Positions 47,882 to 61,888 of a stretch of 64,000 nucleotides of DNA are shown piece by piece; position 1 is the stretch's first letter; each line of letters begins with the position of its first letter. The position numbers were made by a program, and so were the translations under genes. Origin of the DNA: Trichobilharzia szidati. Its lineage: Eukaryota; Platyhelminthes; Trematoda; Strigeidida; Schistosomatidae. The stretch lies in the NCBI GenBank assembly GCA_944472155.2, contig OX235277.1, positions 14,828,804-14,892,803 of the forward strand. The letters run 5' to 3'. Under the pieces are notes generated by a model, which saw only the letters and a program-made list of their open reading frames with translations, had not been told where the DNA came from and did not search any database.

Positions 47882-48739
47882 AAAATTATGTGGTCGAATT
47901 GTTACTTTTTACAAGTAGATTTCATTGTCTCCTAAAATAACTTTTTAATATAACAAACCACATCGGGAACTGTTTCATGAATGTACTTCTTCTGATTTTG
48001 AAATAACCTATAACCAATTTCAACTCAATTAAAGAAATAATTCATAAAGAAAATTTATATTTACGAAATAGAGGTTTTAACATTATTGATAAGTTAACAA
48101 GAAGCCACGCTGAGGTTCCTGACTGTTTAAAGTGTAATGTTTTGTTGTCAAAAGTTCATAGTATTCTATGCAGTAGCGTTTCACAGATATTCTTAAACAT
48201 GGCCAAAGTAACTGCTCTAATATTAACATTTCACACTGTTTAATGCAAGAATGTGATGTAATGTTTACATAAACACCAGCAATAATTGATGTCATATCAA
48301 ACCATAATTAAACAATATATCAGGATCATCGTTAATCAAAGAATAACCAGAATCGTCAGTTAATTACGAGTGAAATGTAGTCTACTTGACAAAAACAACA
48401 AGACACTCCATAGAAATTTATAACATATATATGCCAGTGATGCTGCTTCTCTGCTTCAAAGCATGCTGAACTCAGGAAAAAGCTTTATAATCCTCTAGAA
48501 CACACCGAAAACCAAAATAAAAATCGCCCACCAGATTTAAGGAACATATAAACAATCACCGCAAGACCATTCAATGCTTGTGTGAGGGAAGTCTCTGTCT
48601 CCCACAAACCAGTAATCTACTTCACTCGTTTTCATATGAATCGCAAGACTTGACAGCGAAAGAAGACTAAGCTAGCATCATCTACACAATAGATTTCAAC
48701 GCCTTTGAAAATTATTACATTGGCCATAGTGGGCCACCT

Positions 48740-48905
48740 ATTCGACTTTGCATCACTGGGCATAAATTAACCAGGATGTAATTGACAGTTGTTTCATCCT
48801 AGATTGGGAATTATTGGCAACACGCACATGCTGCGGCCTAAATCCAGGACCTTCTGCTTACAAGGCAAACTCGTATACAATTCAGCCATTGAAACACTTT
48901 TCAAT
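48740..48905 (-). repeat. Sm-alpha-like SINE with degenerate hammerhead, copy 3
   Basis: Paralogue of the element at 6876-7022; stem III is further decayed (GACAGTTGTTTC on the plus strand). A foldback repeat follows at 49130-49270. Confidence 0.45.
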
Positions 48906-50368
48906 GACTCGTAAATTCTAACTTCTGTCAATTCGTGATAAAGCCCAACCAATATCATCAATGGGACATCCTTACTCACTAGTGTAATGTTAACGGACCT
49001 CACCGGTCACGACTTTGCACTCGAACTCCAAGGAACTCCATCCTGCAGCAAGTCAATGTTGAGCATCAGATTAATTTCTAATGAATGCCTTTTTAAATAT
49101 TAGATTTGTTTTCACTAGTTGATCACAGATTTATATCAGTCAGAGAATTATTGAGAACTGCAGAGTACTGGACAGCTGTTTCATCCTAGTGGGAGAATCA
49201 TTGGCACTAGGCAGAATAAAACAACTGCTAAGTAGTCCCTGGTTTTCAATAATTCTACAACTGATATCAATCTATGATCAGATCGTAAAAACAAATGTAA
49301 TCCCTCTAAACCAAATATTGAAAGCATAAATTAACCATAAAAGACACAATATCCACACCCTAATCTTCTAAGCTTAGTTCATGTAGAAATATGCTGTGCA
49401 GATGGTATCCAGTGAGACAATGAAATTTATGCTACTAAACTTCCCAGCTCAAAGTTCGCATTCAGACTGAAAAATTCTTTGCAATCTAATGCAGATTAAT
49501 GTGCAGAAATTATAAGAAACCTCTTCTTACTCACATTGAAGAAAACTTTCAACGCTATTGAATTTGAATTTTTATTTCTTTAGAAAAGCTGTGAATTGCA
49601 TGAAACTAAAGCACAAGTCACCACTGTTGGCCACATCAACGAGCATCTATCAACACTTTCACCTGTGTGGAGCTAAGTATTTTGGCCGAACTCATCGTTT
49701 GCTACACAATAATTAATCGTTGTTACTTTTCTTCTGCCTTGATATAATAAATGAGAGCATAAATTCAATAACAATATTTGAATAATATTTTCACCGCGTT
49801 CTTTCGTCTTCATACAACTGGAATGTAGTTTGATAATTCATGTTATCTTGACTTCTATATTACTGTGTATGATAAGAACGTGTGTTATAAGAATGTTCAG
49901 AACGTGTAACGCAAATACAATTCACGTGTAAGATTAACCACGTCTTCTTAATTTTTCTCCAAAATTCATAAAAAAGAAACGATTATTTTGAAAAAAACAA
50001 TATGTTTAACAAAGTTACTGTTTGCATCGAATTTGATTTCAATACTGATTGATACTCAATTCTAAGGCAAAAGACCTTGTCTTAACAAACACTTCACAAT
50101 TTCTCACCAAATATTATCTGAAGCTAAGCTAATTCATCAACTATGCAGCATAATTACATTTGATGGATGGAGTAGTTTGTCAGACAGTAAATGATGATGT
50201 TAATGTCTAGATTTGTTTGAGCCATGAAAAATTATTGCGATGCATACAATTCACAATGAAATTACAGTGTGGTTGTGCTTGTCAACTGCTGGTGAATGGC
50301 ACTGGAGTTATTGATTAGTGGTGAAATGTCAGCCTTATATATTCAGGAAACAGAATATTCACTGACAT

Positions 50369-50600
50369 TCTTTTTCCTTCACGTTCCCCAAAGGAACATA
50401 GGGCTTCAAGCTAGTGGCTTGAAGTTTGTGTAGCAGTGTTTATTTTACAGGATGGGGTTGCAAGCCTCATGCATAACCCTTCCTCTTCACCAGTATTATT
50501 TCTGGATTAGCGAGGTAAAGGAGTGTGGAGGCAGGGGATCGAACCCTGGACCATGTGCATGGTCGGCGAGCGTCCTAACCGCTAAACCACTGACGCACTT
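50369..50600 (-). repeat. tRNA-derived SINE, copy 5
   Basis: Orthologous in position to copy 3, with a well-preserved B box (GGTTCGATCCCC on the minus strand). Its left flank TTCACTGACATT matches the flank of the recombinant copy 2. Confidence 0.8.
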
Positions 50601-53600
50601 TACGTAAGGTTAGGAAAATGAAACTGTTTCTTTATTTTAAAATGTCACAGGACGATCAATTACCAAGAGATTATCAGTATTCTTCGGACGGATGTCGGTT
50701 AAGAATAAGTATTTAGAGATGTGGATTTTAAATTAAAGAAGATACAAGTGTGCAACTAAAGGTTATCGAAACTGTGAAAAGCAGGCGCACTGAAATATTT
50801 ACGGATATTTTTACCCTTAATTGAACATGTTGGAAACCGTGTACAGAGTTTACAGATCTTCGGTGAGCAGCATCAAATAACACACATTCAGATTAGGACA
50901 CTTTCTGTACCTGTTTCCTATTAGATGGCGAATAATTTACGTGAGAATAAATTATCAGCATGTATTTTTGAAAATATTGTCCTTTATTAGGTGTGAATGC
51001 TTGAAATAATGCGTTTAGAATTAACTCAATTTACAGAATGAATAGAAGTAGTATTGTGGATGAAATGATTATTCATTAATCATGAAATCTGCTGATATAT
51101 TTGCATTTCTAAATGTTTCTGTTAAAACACAACTGTATTATTACCACTACTGAAAATGTTTCTTAGTGAGTAGTATGAATGAATGTTCCTTTCTCCTGGA
51201 GATTTCCCATTTATAGGAAATCAAGACAAGTGATGCAGCGAAGCGACAATTCTCATCTTATTTATTATCAAGACATATAACCCAATAAAAATGTATACAT
51301 ACATATACATGTATATACATACATGTATATACAAATGTATGTATATATACATATACATATATATATATGTATACATATCATTTCGTATTATTACTTTCGG
51401 TGAAGGAATTGTATGCTAATATGAATGCATAAAATCATAATAGAAGTATATCATTAGAAGTATACAGTTTGTATTCTCTTCCGGTATTATGTCAGTTGTT
51501 ACTATTACTTTTCTCACTCTGAACTGTTCACAGTGATATTTCAATGTTTCCATTTGTTATTCTAAATCAATTTTGTTTTGCAAAGTTAAATTCTATGTTT
51601 TCACAAAAAGTTACCTTTCTTTTTCAATTGATTCGCGTTCGAATCCTATAAATGCATATCCCTCTTAACATATACACGTTCAATGAATTAAACAATATAT
51701 GACATTAAATTGTTTACAAATTAACATTGAAATATGTTTATAATCACAAATATTTTATGTGCTTTTCATACGTGCATGATTGCATTCACATCTATGATTA
51801 ATTTCACTCACCGTTTATAATTCCTCAATATGACAATCTGTATGTATGCGACTGTACACATTGATAAATAATCCGACGAAATGAAACCAATAGACGAATC
51901 AATCGGTTTCATTTTCTGAATACTAAAATTCCAGATTTACATGAGTATATAATATACAAAATTATATAAATACACTCTAATTATCCTAATTAAAATTTAC
52001 CGACATTATGTGGTTTCATAGATATATACATTTAAAAAGGCATATGCATATGTAAACAAATAATCACATCAATTTTCTAATTGTTATCAGTATCGGATTA
52101 GTGTCATTCAGACGAAGAGTATTCTACCTGTAACTAACAAGACCAAAGTAGTTTGTTGACAAAGAAACAAAACACTGGCGTCTTATTGTATTTAGGAATA
52201 AATTCGACGTTATTTATTTTATCTATCTGTGTACAGAAATTGGAAGGACATCGCATCGATGGAACAGTTTTACACGTCACTGCATTAGAAATGATAGATA
52301 TCGTCTTTTTCACAAAGTGTGGTGCTGTGTGCATTCAGGTATGACTGTCTCATTGTCAACGGTAAATATATGCAGTACATTAAAAATATTCGATTCGAAA
52401 TATTTAAATGAATATTGTAGATGCATCATAATTTAAACAAAAATGTCAAGTAAAGCGTTGCATATATTTCAATGTGTATATTACAGTATGCAATTTGAGT
52501 TGAGCAAGAACAGCAATTGGATATAACCGTTTTATTTCTCTTCAACTTTCACCATGGCTCCATACAAATTCATAACGGAGAATAATGCTTCGAAAAATAC
52601 ACTTTACCCACTAAAAATTGTTGGTTTCTTCATTGAATGGTTCATGAAATCTATCAATCTAAAAGAGGTGTAGAAATAATATAATTTTTACTCTTCGCTC
52701 ATTACTTCTGAGGAGAGTAAAGGTTTCTGCGACCACTCCGTCTGTGCTAAACGATTCTCAGCCATAGCCCTAATTTGGCTCCATCCAACTTTGTCTATTT
52801 GCTTTCAGTTTGTGTATCATTATTTTATTATGTAGATTGACATTCACAATCTCACTCTGAACAATATCCTGCATTATTGCACTTGTCACCTTTGTTTAAT
52901 TCAGTTTAATTTCTAGCAACTTTGTCTCATCCAAATAGTCAGACTGTTTCTTGCATAAGGCAATAATAACATGTAAATCTTATCAATTCTACACTGTTTC
53001 ATTTGCGGTTCTTCAAGTTCATTGGAAACTTTACAAATTGCACCTCCAATTATTTATTATCAAATTTCATATCATGATTATTATGAAAAAGTACTTTCCT
53101 ATCTACAATGTACTTCTGATTATCAACTACAAGTAGTATCATTACACACTGTAAGTGAAATCGGAAAGCAGAATTGGTTTTATGGTTGCAGGAATCCTTT
53201 AGGTGACTAAACTTTCTGTAAAATTCTTTGTGAAAATTGTGTGTTATAGTTCCTGGAAGCTGTAAGTAGTGATGGAATCAAAACGCACATTCAATATATG
53301 AAGTCAATGTAAGTTTATTTGACCCATTCACGTAGGATCTGTCAACCTAGATCAAGTAATTGATGCAGTGAGGCTCGGCGGCTGCCGAAGTTTAGTATTA
53401 CGTCTTGTCTCCCTCCACCAATAAACCAAAATATTCAGCTTTTCATTTAAAATTTGTTCCTCTCCAGGATTTTTACCACTTCATTAAACTCTAGTTAGTC
53501 TATGACAACAGTATTTTTTCCTCACAATACAACTTCAGTTATCTTTTTCATTTTGTCGTTGGCTGTGTATGAATTTCTGTGCTATGATTTGCTTTCACGC

Positions 53601-53690
53601 TTCCTCTGAAAGTTCCTGGTTCTTAAAACACGCATCAGTAATGTAAAGGACACAAACCACGAACAGATTTCAGTACTGGAGGAGCTGTTT
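50601..53690. other. Noncoding duplicated region
   Basis: Colinear with 13563-16800. It contains a TA/TATG-rich simple repeat at 51290-51380, which is longer here than in the other copy. No gene supported. Confidence 0.45.
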
Positions 53691-53693
53691 CGT

Positions 53694-54065
53694 TCAATCA
53701 AGCTTATTATCGCAGACAAATGCAAAACAACTGGTCATGACAAAGTTGACATATGCGCTGCTGACACAGAGTATTATGATGTCGCCGATCATGCTTATCG
53801 CCTTGGGCCCAATCACCTGCCGACTCACACTTGATATCAACGGTTGGTCAGCAAACGTTGGCCTGTAGATATCAGATGCTTGAAATTCCATTCTCATACC
53901 CAAACTCATAAGGGGAATCACTTTATATTCAAAATAAGTGGGAAAATATATATCCTTGCTAAATGAAGACTCATTATTCGTAATGTTATTCAGTCTATAT
54001 GTGTTTGTCGTGACGCTAGAGGACATAAAGTCAGACTCTGCATATGCACGTGAAGCATCCATCAA
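53694..54065 (-). CDS. Unrecognised open frame, paralogue of 16809-17075
   Basis: A 123-residue frame containing SDFMSSSVTTNTYRLNNIT. A GTGAGTC donor-like site follows LISS at the place where the two paralogues lose protein similarity, so only the first 80 or so residues could be an exon. No motif recognised, and there is no evidence of purifying selection between the copies. Confidence 0.22.
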   Translation of the reverse strand: MMDASRAYAESDFMSSSVTTNTYRLNNITNNESSFSKDIYFPTYFEYKVIPLMSLGMRMEFQASDIYRPTFADQPLISSVSRQVIGPKAISMIGDIIILCVSSAYVNFVMTSCFAFVCDNKLD

Positions 54066-54942
54066 TTATGATGTCATATCACATCAAGAATCCATTCACG
54101 CAAACCTGAAAAAAAATTTGGAGCTGAGAATGCTCAGAAGAATCAGTCATCGGCTTTACATACTTAATCTGTGAATCCCTTAGGAATCAATGGCTGATAG
54201 CTTATCTGTTACGTGACAGTATCATACTATATGATGAGATTGCCTCGTGCATAATATGCACGACAAATTTCAAAGTTTAAAGTTAGATAAGGAAGTATTT
54301 TGCTCATTTAATGCTCCATTCAAAACAATGTGTGCGAAAGTTGTGGACGTAAATCCTGCAGTCTTGTATGCAACAATATCCAACTAGATATATATATGTA
54401 AACATATTCTGCTTATTGAGCCCTGATATAAAGCTGTGCTAATGATGTGGTGACTGAACGAGCTAACAAGTATCAGCAATAATTCATCGATTGTATACAA
54501 CATTTTGATGTTTTGAGGTTTAAAAACGTCACATGCTTTTGTACGCCCTGTTTGCATAGAACGTTCTATTTTGTGTAAGACATCATTTTCTACATACACG
54601 ATACAAAATAAGGCTGAAATGAGTACATTACCAGAATATATTTCTGCCTTACTTGTTTATGCTTTCGTGTTGAAGTGAATCTTGCTTTCTTGTTACTGCG
54701 ACAGAGATTGCTGTCAGACTGATTGTAAAAATAGGAACTAAACATGAGCAAGATGAAAGTCAAAGATGTAGCAGATGACATTTCCAAACAACATTCTGAC
54801 AATTTGCTTAATGTAATGATGAAAGACTGCTTTGTTGTGATGAAATCTGCTTTCTGTTAAAAACTGAGATTTTATTGGTTGCCTAACGCGAAAACAGCTA
54901 TTTAAGTGAGGACTTTGATCATTTCTCTCTCTGAGACGAAAC

Positions 54943-55362
54943 ATGCTTTCCACTCATTTGTTGGCTATTTCTCTTTCCTTTCTCATTGCTGGTACGCTTG
55001 TTGACGGTGAGTATAACAATATTCTAAGTGAATATATTGCTTTAATACTTTTCGCAAACTTTTGCTTTTGAAGACATTTTACCATTTCATAATTGATTAA
55101 AATCATAGTTGAAATCAAGAATTAAACACAATCCTAAATAAAATGGAATACATCTGTGAATTGTGAATAGAAATGCGTAAAATATGCGTTGGTCAAACAA
55201 TGTATTTTCTGATGCAATCAGTTCAAGTGTGTTCTGTGATCTTCTTCAATCAATTATGTACGCCTCATTGTAGGAAGTGGTTTGGATCGTGAGTTAAACA
55301 CTGTTTTGCATAATAATAGTTATTCATTTGTCGCTACACATTACTCCTTGTTATCAGATTGA
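54943..55362 (+). pseudogene. Micro-exon gene family, copy E (5' part only)
   Basis: Exon 1 is 54943-55006 (MLSTHLLAISLSFLIAG..., signal peptide), the intron is 267 bases, and exon 2 starts at 55274 with the SGLD unit. Promoter ATTGG and TATTTAA are just upstream. Exons 3-5 are absent because homology ends soon after exon 2, as in copy B. Read-through gives a 50-residue product stopping at 55360-55362 (ends ATHYSLLSD). Confidence 0.55.
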
Positions 55363-55427
55363 GACTAGATTAGTTCTAGTTGAACGCCTAATTGCGAATT
55401 GGTTGAATTAAAATTCATGAGGCACTG

Positions 55428-55605
55428 AAAAGTGTGTTAGCGGCCGAATGGTATACGAGCTTGCCTTCTAACCGTAAGGTCTTAGATTTGGGCGTCATCC
55501 GGTGCGTATTTCCAATGATTCTCAAATATGTATGAAACAGCTGTCCATTACAATCTGGTTAATTTATGCTCATTGATGTAAAGTGGAAGAGGTGGGTCCA
55601 CTATT
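55428..55605 (+). repeat. Sm-alpha-like SINE with degenerate hammerhead, copy 4
   Basis: Paralogue of 18452-18630 without the hairpin rearrangement. Head GGCCGAATGGTATACGAGC, then CCAATGATTCTC and TGAAACAGCTGTCC. Confidence 0.5.
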
Positions 55606-56817
55606 GCAAACGTAATCATTTTCAAAGGTGTTGAAAACTATCTTGTAGATGATGTTGGCTTGGTCTTCTTTCGCTGTCAAGTCTTTCGATTCACATTAAA
55701 AGAAGTGAGGTAAATTTTTGAATTGTGGGAGAGAGGGACTTCACTCCCACAGGTATTGAATTGTCTAGGGCGGATTTTAAATATGTTCTTTTTATCTGGT
55801 GGGAGATTTTTTCTTTTGGTTTCAATGAGGACTTTTGATTCAGTTAGTTGAATTGAAGGTGAACACCCTCAGTAGAAGACAACCTTAAGAAATTATTCTT
55901 TCATTTTCACTAATGTAAGTGTGGTGAAATAGATCCACGCCATCATTAGTAATGTTAACATGTTTTTGTCTTCTTGCTATTTGGTTGTGCCTTGTGTAAC
56001 TGAGTATTTGACCAACATCAGTTCATAGTTTGTACAAGCACAAAACATCACTTCTGTCCAAGTTCGCCAGGTTGAGTGATTAACAAACCATTTGAGAATT
56101 CCTAATGCTTTCTCGAAGTGTGATTAGCCAATGAAGGCCTCACGACTAAGGAAAACAGCTCGAAGAACTTGAATGGACCAACGTATTTATCTCCTGAAGT
56201 ACAAATATTCGCCGTTTTATTCCGATTGAGACTTCTTTATTATTATTTGAAGCAGTCCTTCACTTGCGTTTGTTTACTGTATACTGCAAGTATATTTTTG
56301 GAGAGGAAGACATTTTTGAGTGATATCTCTGTATGAGATAAACAGTGTAAGAAGATTACACATTTGCAAATCTATATGGCCCCGGTCTGATAAATGTATT
56401 GATTTAGTGATAGATCTATTTCATGCAGTGTAAATTGATAATTTTTCGTTGGGTTCTTAAGGATTAAGAAGCTTTTTCTTGAGTCCAGCATACTTTGATA
56501 CAAGGCAAGAGAAACACTGACATATATGTCATATATTCCTATGGAGTATATTCTTGTATTTGTCAAGCGAACTATATTTCAATCTTAATCACTTGAGTAT
56601 TCTGATCACTCTTTGATTAACGATGATTCTGATGTATTGTTCTCAAATCACGGAATATCAATACAGAACTATATGAATAACGTCGCCTATCTGGTTCTAC
56701 ATTGCCACGAATGTACGGACTACCCACATTTATATGATAAATAGTCTTGAAAGTGGTGTAATTGTGTTTCACGTAGTCCGCTGATTATATTTTCAAAGCC
56801 TGCCTAAAATTATATAC

Positions 56818-57615
56818 TCAGAATGAATGTCTCTGATTTGAATGCGCACTGTAAATACAATTGAGTCACAATTAATCTGGTTGTTTACATGAATGACACA
56901 TCATACGAGAACGAGGTCGACAAGTGACTGTAGTCATTCATGCACGTTTTTAGAGTGATATTGTGGTGATGTGTTATAGACAATGTGTGCCAACGAAATA
57001 TTATTCTCACATATTCCAACAGTTCAATACGGTATTAGCAACATTATACAATATATCTATTTGAAAATTCTGTTTGTTGTTCCAACAGTTATTTATTCTA
57101 CTAACGTGTCTGTCACATATGTATTTACTTTCATTTGTCAGAATCAATAATTTCTTCGTGACAGTCTCCATGAGTTGAACGAGAACAAATCCGGTCTCAA
57201 CCTGATAACAAGGAGTAATGTGTAGCGATTAATGAACAATTATTATAATTGAAAACAGTGTTTAACTCACAATCCAAACCACTTCCTACAATCAGGCGTA
57301 CATAATTGATTGAATGAGATCACAGAACACAAATCAAATGATTGTATTTGAAAATAAATTGTTTGGCAAACGCATATTTTACGCATTTCTATTCACAACT
57401 CATTGATGTATTCCATTTATTAGGGATTGTCTTTAATTCTTGATTTCAACTATGATTTTAATCAATTATGAAATGGTAAAATGTCTTCAAAAGCAAAAGT
57501 TTGCGAAAAGTATTAAAGCAATATAAACACTTAGAATATTGTTATACTCACCGTCAACAAGCGTACCAGCAATGAGAAAGGAAAGAGAAATAGCCAACAA
57601 ATGAGTGGAAAGCAT
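56818..57615 (-). pseudogene. Micro-exon gene family, copy F (exons 1-3)
   Basis: Exon 1 is 57552-57615, encoding the same peptide as copy E. Exon 2 starts at 57285; its SGLD codons are kept, but the donor is now GATT-GTGAGT. Exon 3 counterpart is 56818-56848, 31 bases with the same extra A as copy C. No exons 4-5. Read-through of exon 2 is open to 57197. C and F share one truncation, so it happened before the 37-kb duplication. Confidence 0.55.
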
Positions 57616-57619
57616 GTTT

Positions 57620-59340
57620 CGTCTCAGAGAGAGAAATGATCAAAGTCCTCACTTAAATAGCTGTTTTCGCGTTGAGCAACCAATGAAATCTCAGTTTTTA
57701 ACAGAAAGCAGATTTCATCACAACAAAGCAGTCTTTCATCATTACATTAAGCAAATTGTCAGAATGTTGTTTAGAAATGTCACCTGCTACATATTTGGCT
57801 TTCATCTCACGCTCGTAGTCAGATTTATGTGATCAGAAAGAAGAGTTTATCCATTGACTCGGTAACAATATGTATTCATCCTCTATTTCATTTGACTATG
57901 CAAGCTTTGACTTCAAGCTCACTACTTTTATTTAGTGTAATTATGCTTGTCTCTTGCTGAACACTCATAATTAACGCATCTGTCGTCTTTATAACGTGTC
58001 TCTATTACCATTGAAGGCATATATTTGCTTATTTTCACTTAAACTGATTGTTTATAACTATATAGGCGTAATTTTTTGAGCATCTTTCACTAATTTCCTC
58101 ACCTCATTTTAACTGATATCATGTAAAATTTGCAGGTGTGTAGTAACGATTCTGTACACAAACTTGATAACTTATTTAAGATGTGGGCAGCTGATGAGAA
58201 GACAATGAAATCAATGATGTTACCATATTATTCTGCACACCATCGTTGTTCCCACTTTATTCAAATTCAGCAAGGCGGATAAATGCATGAAGGAGATTGC
58301 AGTATAGTCAATGTTGGTAACAATACTAACGAGAAAACCACAATACTGCACATTTGAATTCCATACTATCCTGATGAATGTTCTTACTTTTCATTGTGAA
58401 AGTGACATTTTTCATGGTATAGCCTTTTCAGATTCTTTACTTGGTTATATTGATCGTCAGTGAGCATCACCTAATGATTATTTGCGATTGTTTTTTATTG
58501 ATTGATATTATTATTTACATGAAACGTATTTTGAATTATTGTTACTCTTTGTTGTTTTCAATCTAAGATGAAGAAAGGGCTCATTGACATCTACTTACAG
58601 GATCAGAACAGAGAATGTTCAACTAAGGGTGGAATAGAAATAGATAATAATGTGCAGAGAGCGCTGAAATATAAATGAGTAATAACTGCAGATAAAGCAA
58701 AATGTCAAAAACCATAATGGCTAGATTGTTATGAGATTTCACTCAAAGTGTGAAATGATACTACTTGCTGTTGATAATCAGTAGTGCAATGTAGATATTT
58801 TTCATAATAGTTAGGATGTGAATTTTGACAATTAATAATTGGTCGTGCAATTTGTAAAGCTTTCCATGAACTAGATGAGATGGCTGAGGAAGTTTAGTTC
58901 ATATGGAGTGGTCGAACAAACCTTTACTCTGTTCACAGTAATGAGCGAAGAGTACAAATTTTATTATATCCACACCTCTTTTAGATTGAAAGATTTTATG
59001 AAGCATTGCATAGAGAAAACACCAACAAATTTTTAGCAGTGTTTGAAGTGTATTTGTCGAAGCATTATTCTCTTTTATGAATTTGTTTGAAGCCATGGCG
59101 AAAGTTGAAGAGAAATAAAATGGTTATCTCTAAATGCTGTTCTTGCTCAACTCAAATTACATGCAGTCATATATGCGGCTTAGTAAAATCAGATCACCTA
59201 CTAACAAGAGCACTAAACAGATTTTGCTTTCTACGGGATATGCCTGTTTATCAAATCACATTACGACTGCGATTTTAAGTAGGGAGTGTTAGGGGGAAGT
59301 TGAATATTTGTGTAGGCTGTAATTTAATAGAAATCTCCCG
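57620..59340. other. Noncoding duplicated region with Gypsy empty site
   Basis: Colinear with 20640-21266 joined to 26463-27660. Around 58235-58270 the sequence passes from CATCGTTGTTC to TTCAAATTCAG with no insert, the pre-integration state of the Gypsy target. A LINE scrap is at about 59185-59330. Confidence 0.6.
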
Positions 59341-61888
59341 CTGTAACAATCAGAAAATAACAACGAGTGATTCAGAGAAGAGACTTATTTCGTTGGATTA
59401 TTTACCAAGGTGTATAATCGTATATATACAGCTTTATAAACGGTTAGGGAAATGAATCGTAGATGTGAATGCAAATGTGCGAGTATGAAATGCAATACAA
59501 ATATTTGTTATTATAAACATATTTAGCTGTCAATGTGTAAAACAATTAATGTAATATGTATAGAATAATCCATAGGAAGTATGTATATAAGTTCGGAGGG
59601 GTGTGCAATTAAAGGATTAGAAGGTGAATCGAATGAGAAAGTTACGTAAAGTAACCTTCTGAGGAATTGGGAAACATAGAATTTAACGTTGCCAAACAAT
59701 ATTGATATAGAATGACAATTGGAAAGAGTGAAATGATACTGGGGACAGTTAAAAGTGAGAATAGAAGCATTACCAATTGAAAGTGAGAAAAGTAATAGTA
59801 CTAACTGACGCAATAGAGGCAGAGTGTACAAATCGTATACTCCTATTGATATACTCTTATTATTATTTCATGCATTCACATTATGCATTCGACTCCTTCA
59901 CCGGATATAATTCCCCAATACGAAAAGCTATATATGTACATTTAGGATTGAATATCTTGATAATAATAAATAAGATGAGAAGAGTCTCTTCGCTGAATCA
60001 CTTGTTTTGACTTCGTATAAACGGGAAATGGCAAGCAGAAATGAATATTCATTCATACTGCCTACTGAAAAACATTATCAGTAGTGTCAATAATGGGTAT
60101 GTCTTTTAACAGAAACATTAAGAAATGCATATATTTCAGCAGATTTCATGAATAATGAATAATGATTTCATCCACAATGCGATTTCTCTTTAATCTGTAA
60201 ATTGATTCATTCCAGAAGCATCATTTTAAGCCTTCACGCCCAGTAAATGGCAATGTTTTCAATAATACTCTTCGAAGAATATTTGAGTGTTTCTTCCTGA
60301 ATATTTCTTCTCACGTTCTCAATACCCAATGATGAAGAGCCGCTGAAAGCGTCCTAATATGAATGTGCGTTACGTGGTGCTGCTCAATACAATACTGTAA
60401 ACTCTGTACACTGTTTCCAAAAGGTTTAATTAATGGTTAAAGAATGCGCAAATATTGAAATACGCCTGCTTTTCACGTTATCGATAACGTTTACTTGCAC
60501 ACTTGCATCCTCTTTGATTACAATTTGTTTCTTGAAGTACGCTGAAGGTAATAAAGAGAAATCGACTTTCCAGATGAAAATCAATGCTGTTCATGGTAAG
60601 CAAAAGTAATTTATTCTAAAACGAACGTCAGCCTTACCCAAAATCCGCATCTCAAAATACTTTTTCTAAACTAACATCCGTCCGAAGAATTCTGATAATC
60701 TTATAGAAATTGATCATCCTGAGACATTTTAAAATAATGAAACTTTTTCATCTTTCTAACTTAACATTTTCTTCTTTCTGTTTCCTAAACATATAAGACT
60801 GATATTTCCCCACTAATCGATAACTTCAGTGCCATTCACCAGTCGTTCACCAGCACCACCACTCTCTAATTTCATTGTTAACTGTATGCATCACAATAAC
60901 TTTTCATGGTTCAAAAGATTCTAGTCATCGTCATCATCATCTATGATTTGACAAACTACTCCATCCATAAAATGTTATTACGTTGCATAGTTGGTGAATT
61001 AGCTGAGCTTTAGTTAATATTAGGTGACACTTTGTGAAATGTTTGGCACGACAAGGCTTATTGCTTTCAAACTCCGTATCACTCAGTATTGAAACCAACT
61101 TCGATTAAAGCAGAAACTTTGTTGAACATTTTGTTTTTTTCAAAAAAATCATTTCTTTTCATGAATTTCGACGAAAAATTTAGAAGACGTGGTTGATCTT
61201 AAACGTGAATTGTATTTGCGTTACACGTTCTGAACATTCTTATAACACACGTTCTTATCATACACAGTAATATAGAAATCAATATAACATGAATTATTAC
61301 AATACATTTCAGTTGTGTGAAGACGAAAGAACACGGTGAAAATATTATTATGTTGATTTTAAGCTCTGAATTTGTATATCAAGGCATCGGAAAAATTAAA
61401 ACAATCAACGATGAGTTCGGCTAAAATACTCAGCTCCACTAGAGCAGGTGTGTTGATAGTTGCTCGTTGATGACAAGTGCTTTAGTTTCATGCAAATCAT
61501 AGGTTTTCTGTTGAAAAAAAGTTGAAATTCAACAGCGGTGAAAGCTTTCATCAATGAAAGAGATCAGAGTTTTCTAATTATTTCTACCCATTAGTCTTCA
61601 ATGAATTGCGGAGAATGTTTCGGTTTAAATGCGTTCTTTGAGCTGGAAAGTTTAGTTGTGGAGATTTCATTGTCTCACTGGATACCATCTGCATAGCATA
61701 CTTCTACATCAAATAAGCTATGAAAAAATGAGTGTGTGGATATTGTGTCTTTTTATGGTTAATTTATGCTTTCAATATTTGGTTTGAAAGGATTAGATTT
61801 GTTTTTATGAGCTGATCATAAATTGATATCAGTTAGCGAATCATTGAAAACCAGAGATTACTGGACAGCTGTTTTATTCTGCCTACTG

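Larger units (their letters stand above)
45490..55390. repeat. Large direct duplication of 2762-18400
   Basis: Colinear with 2762-18400 but lacking SINE copy 1, the tandem repeat unit and the hammerhead insertion. It is therefore the more ancestral arrangement and shows the empty sites. Divergence is clear, with frequent substitutions and small indels. Confidence 0.85.

Noticed and set aside
51290..51380. CRISPR-like or satellite array
   Set aside because: Simple TA/TATG microsatellite with no spacers.
59523..59831. 102-codon frame starting with a signal-peptide-like MYTLPLLRQLVLLLF
   Set aside because: The paralogous sequence at 14500-14800 does not keep the frame or the ATG, and no promoter or splice site fits.
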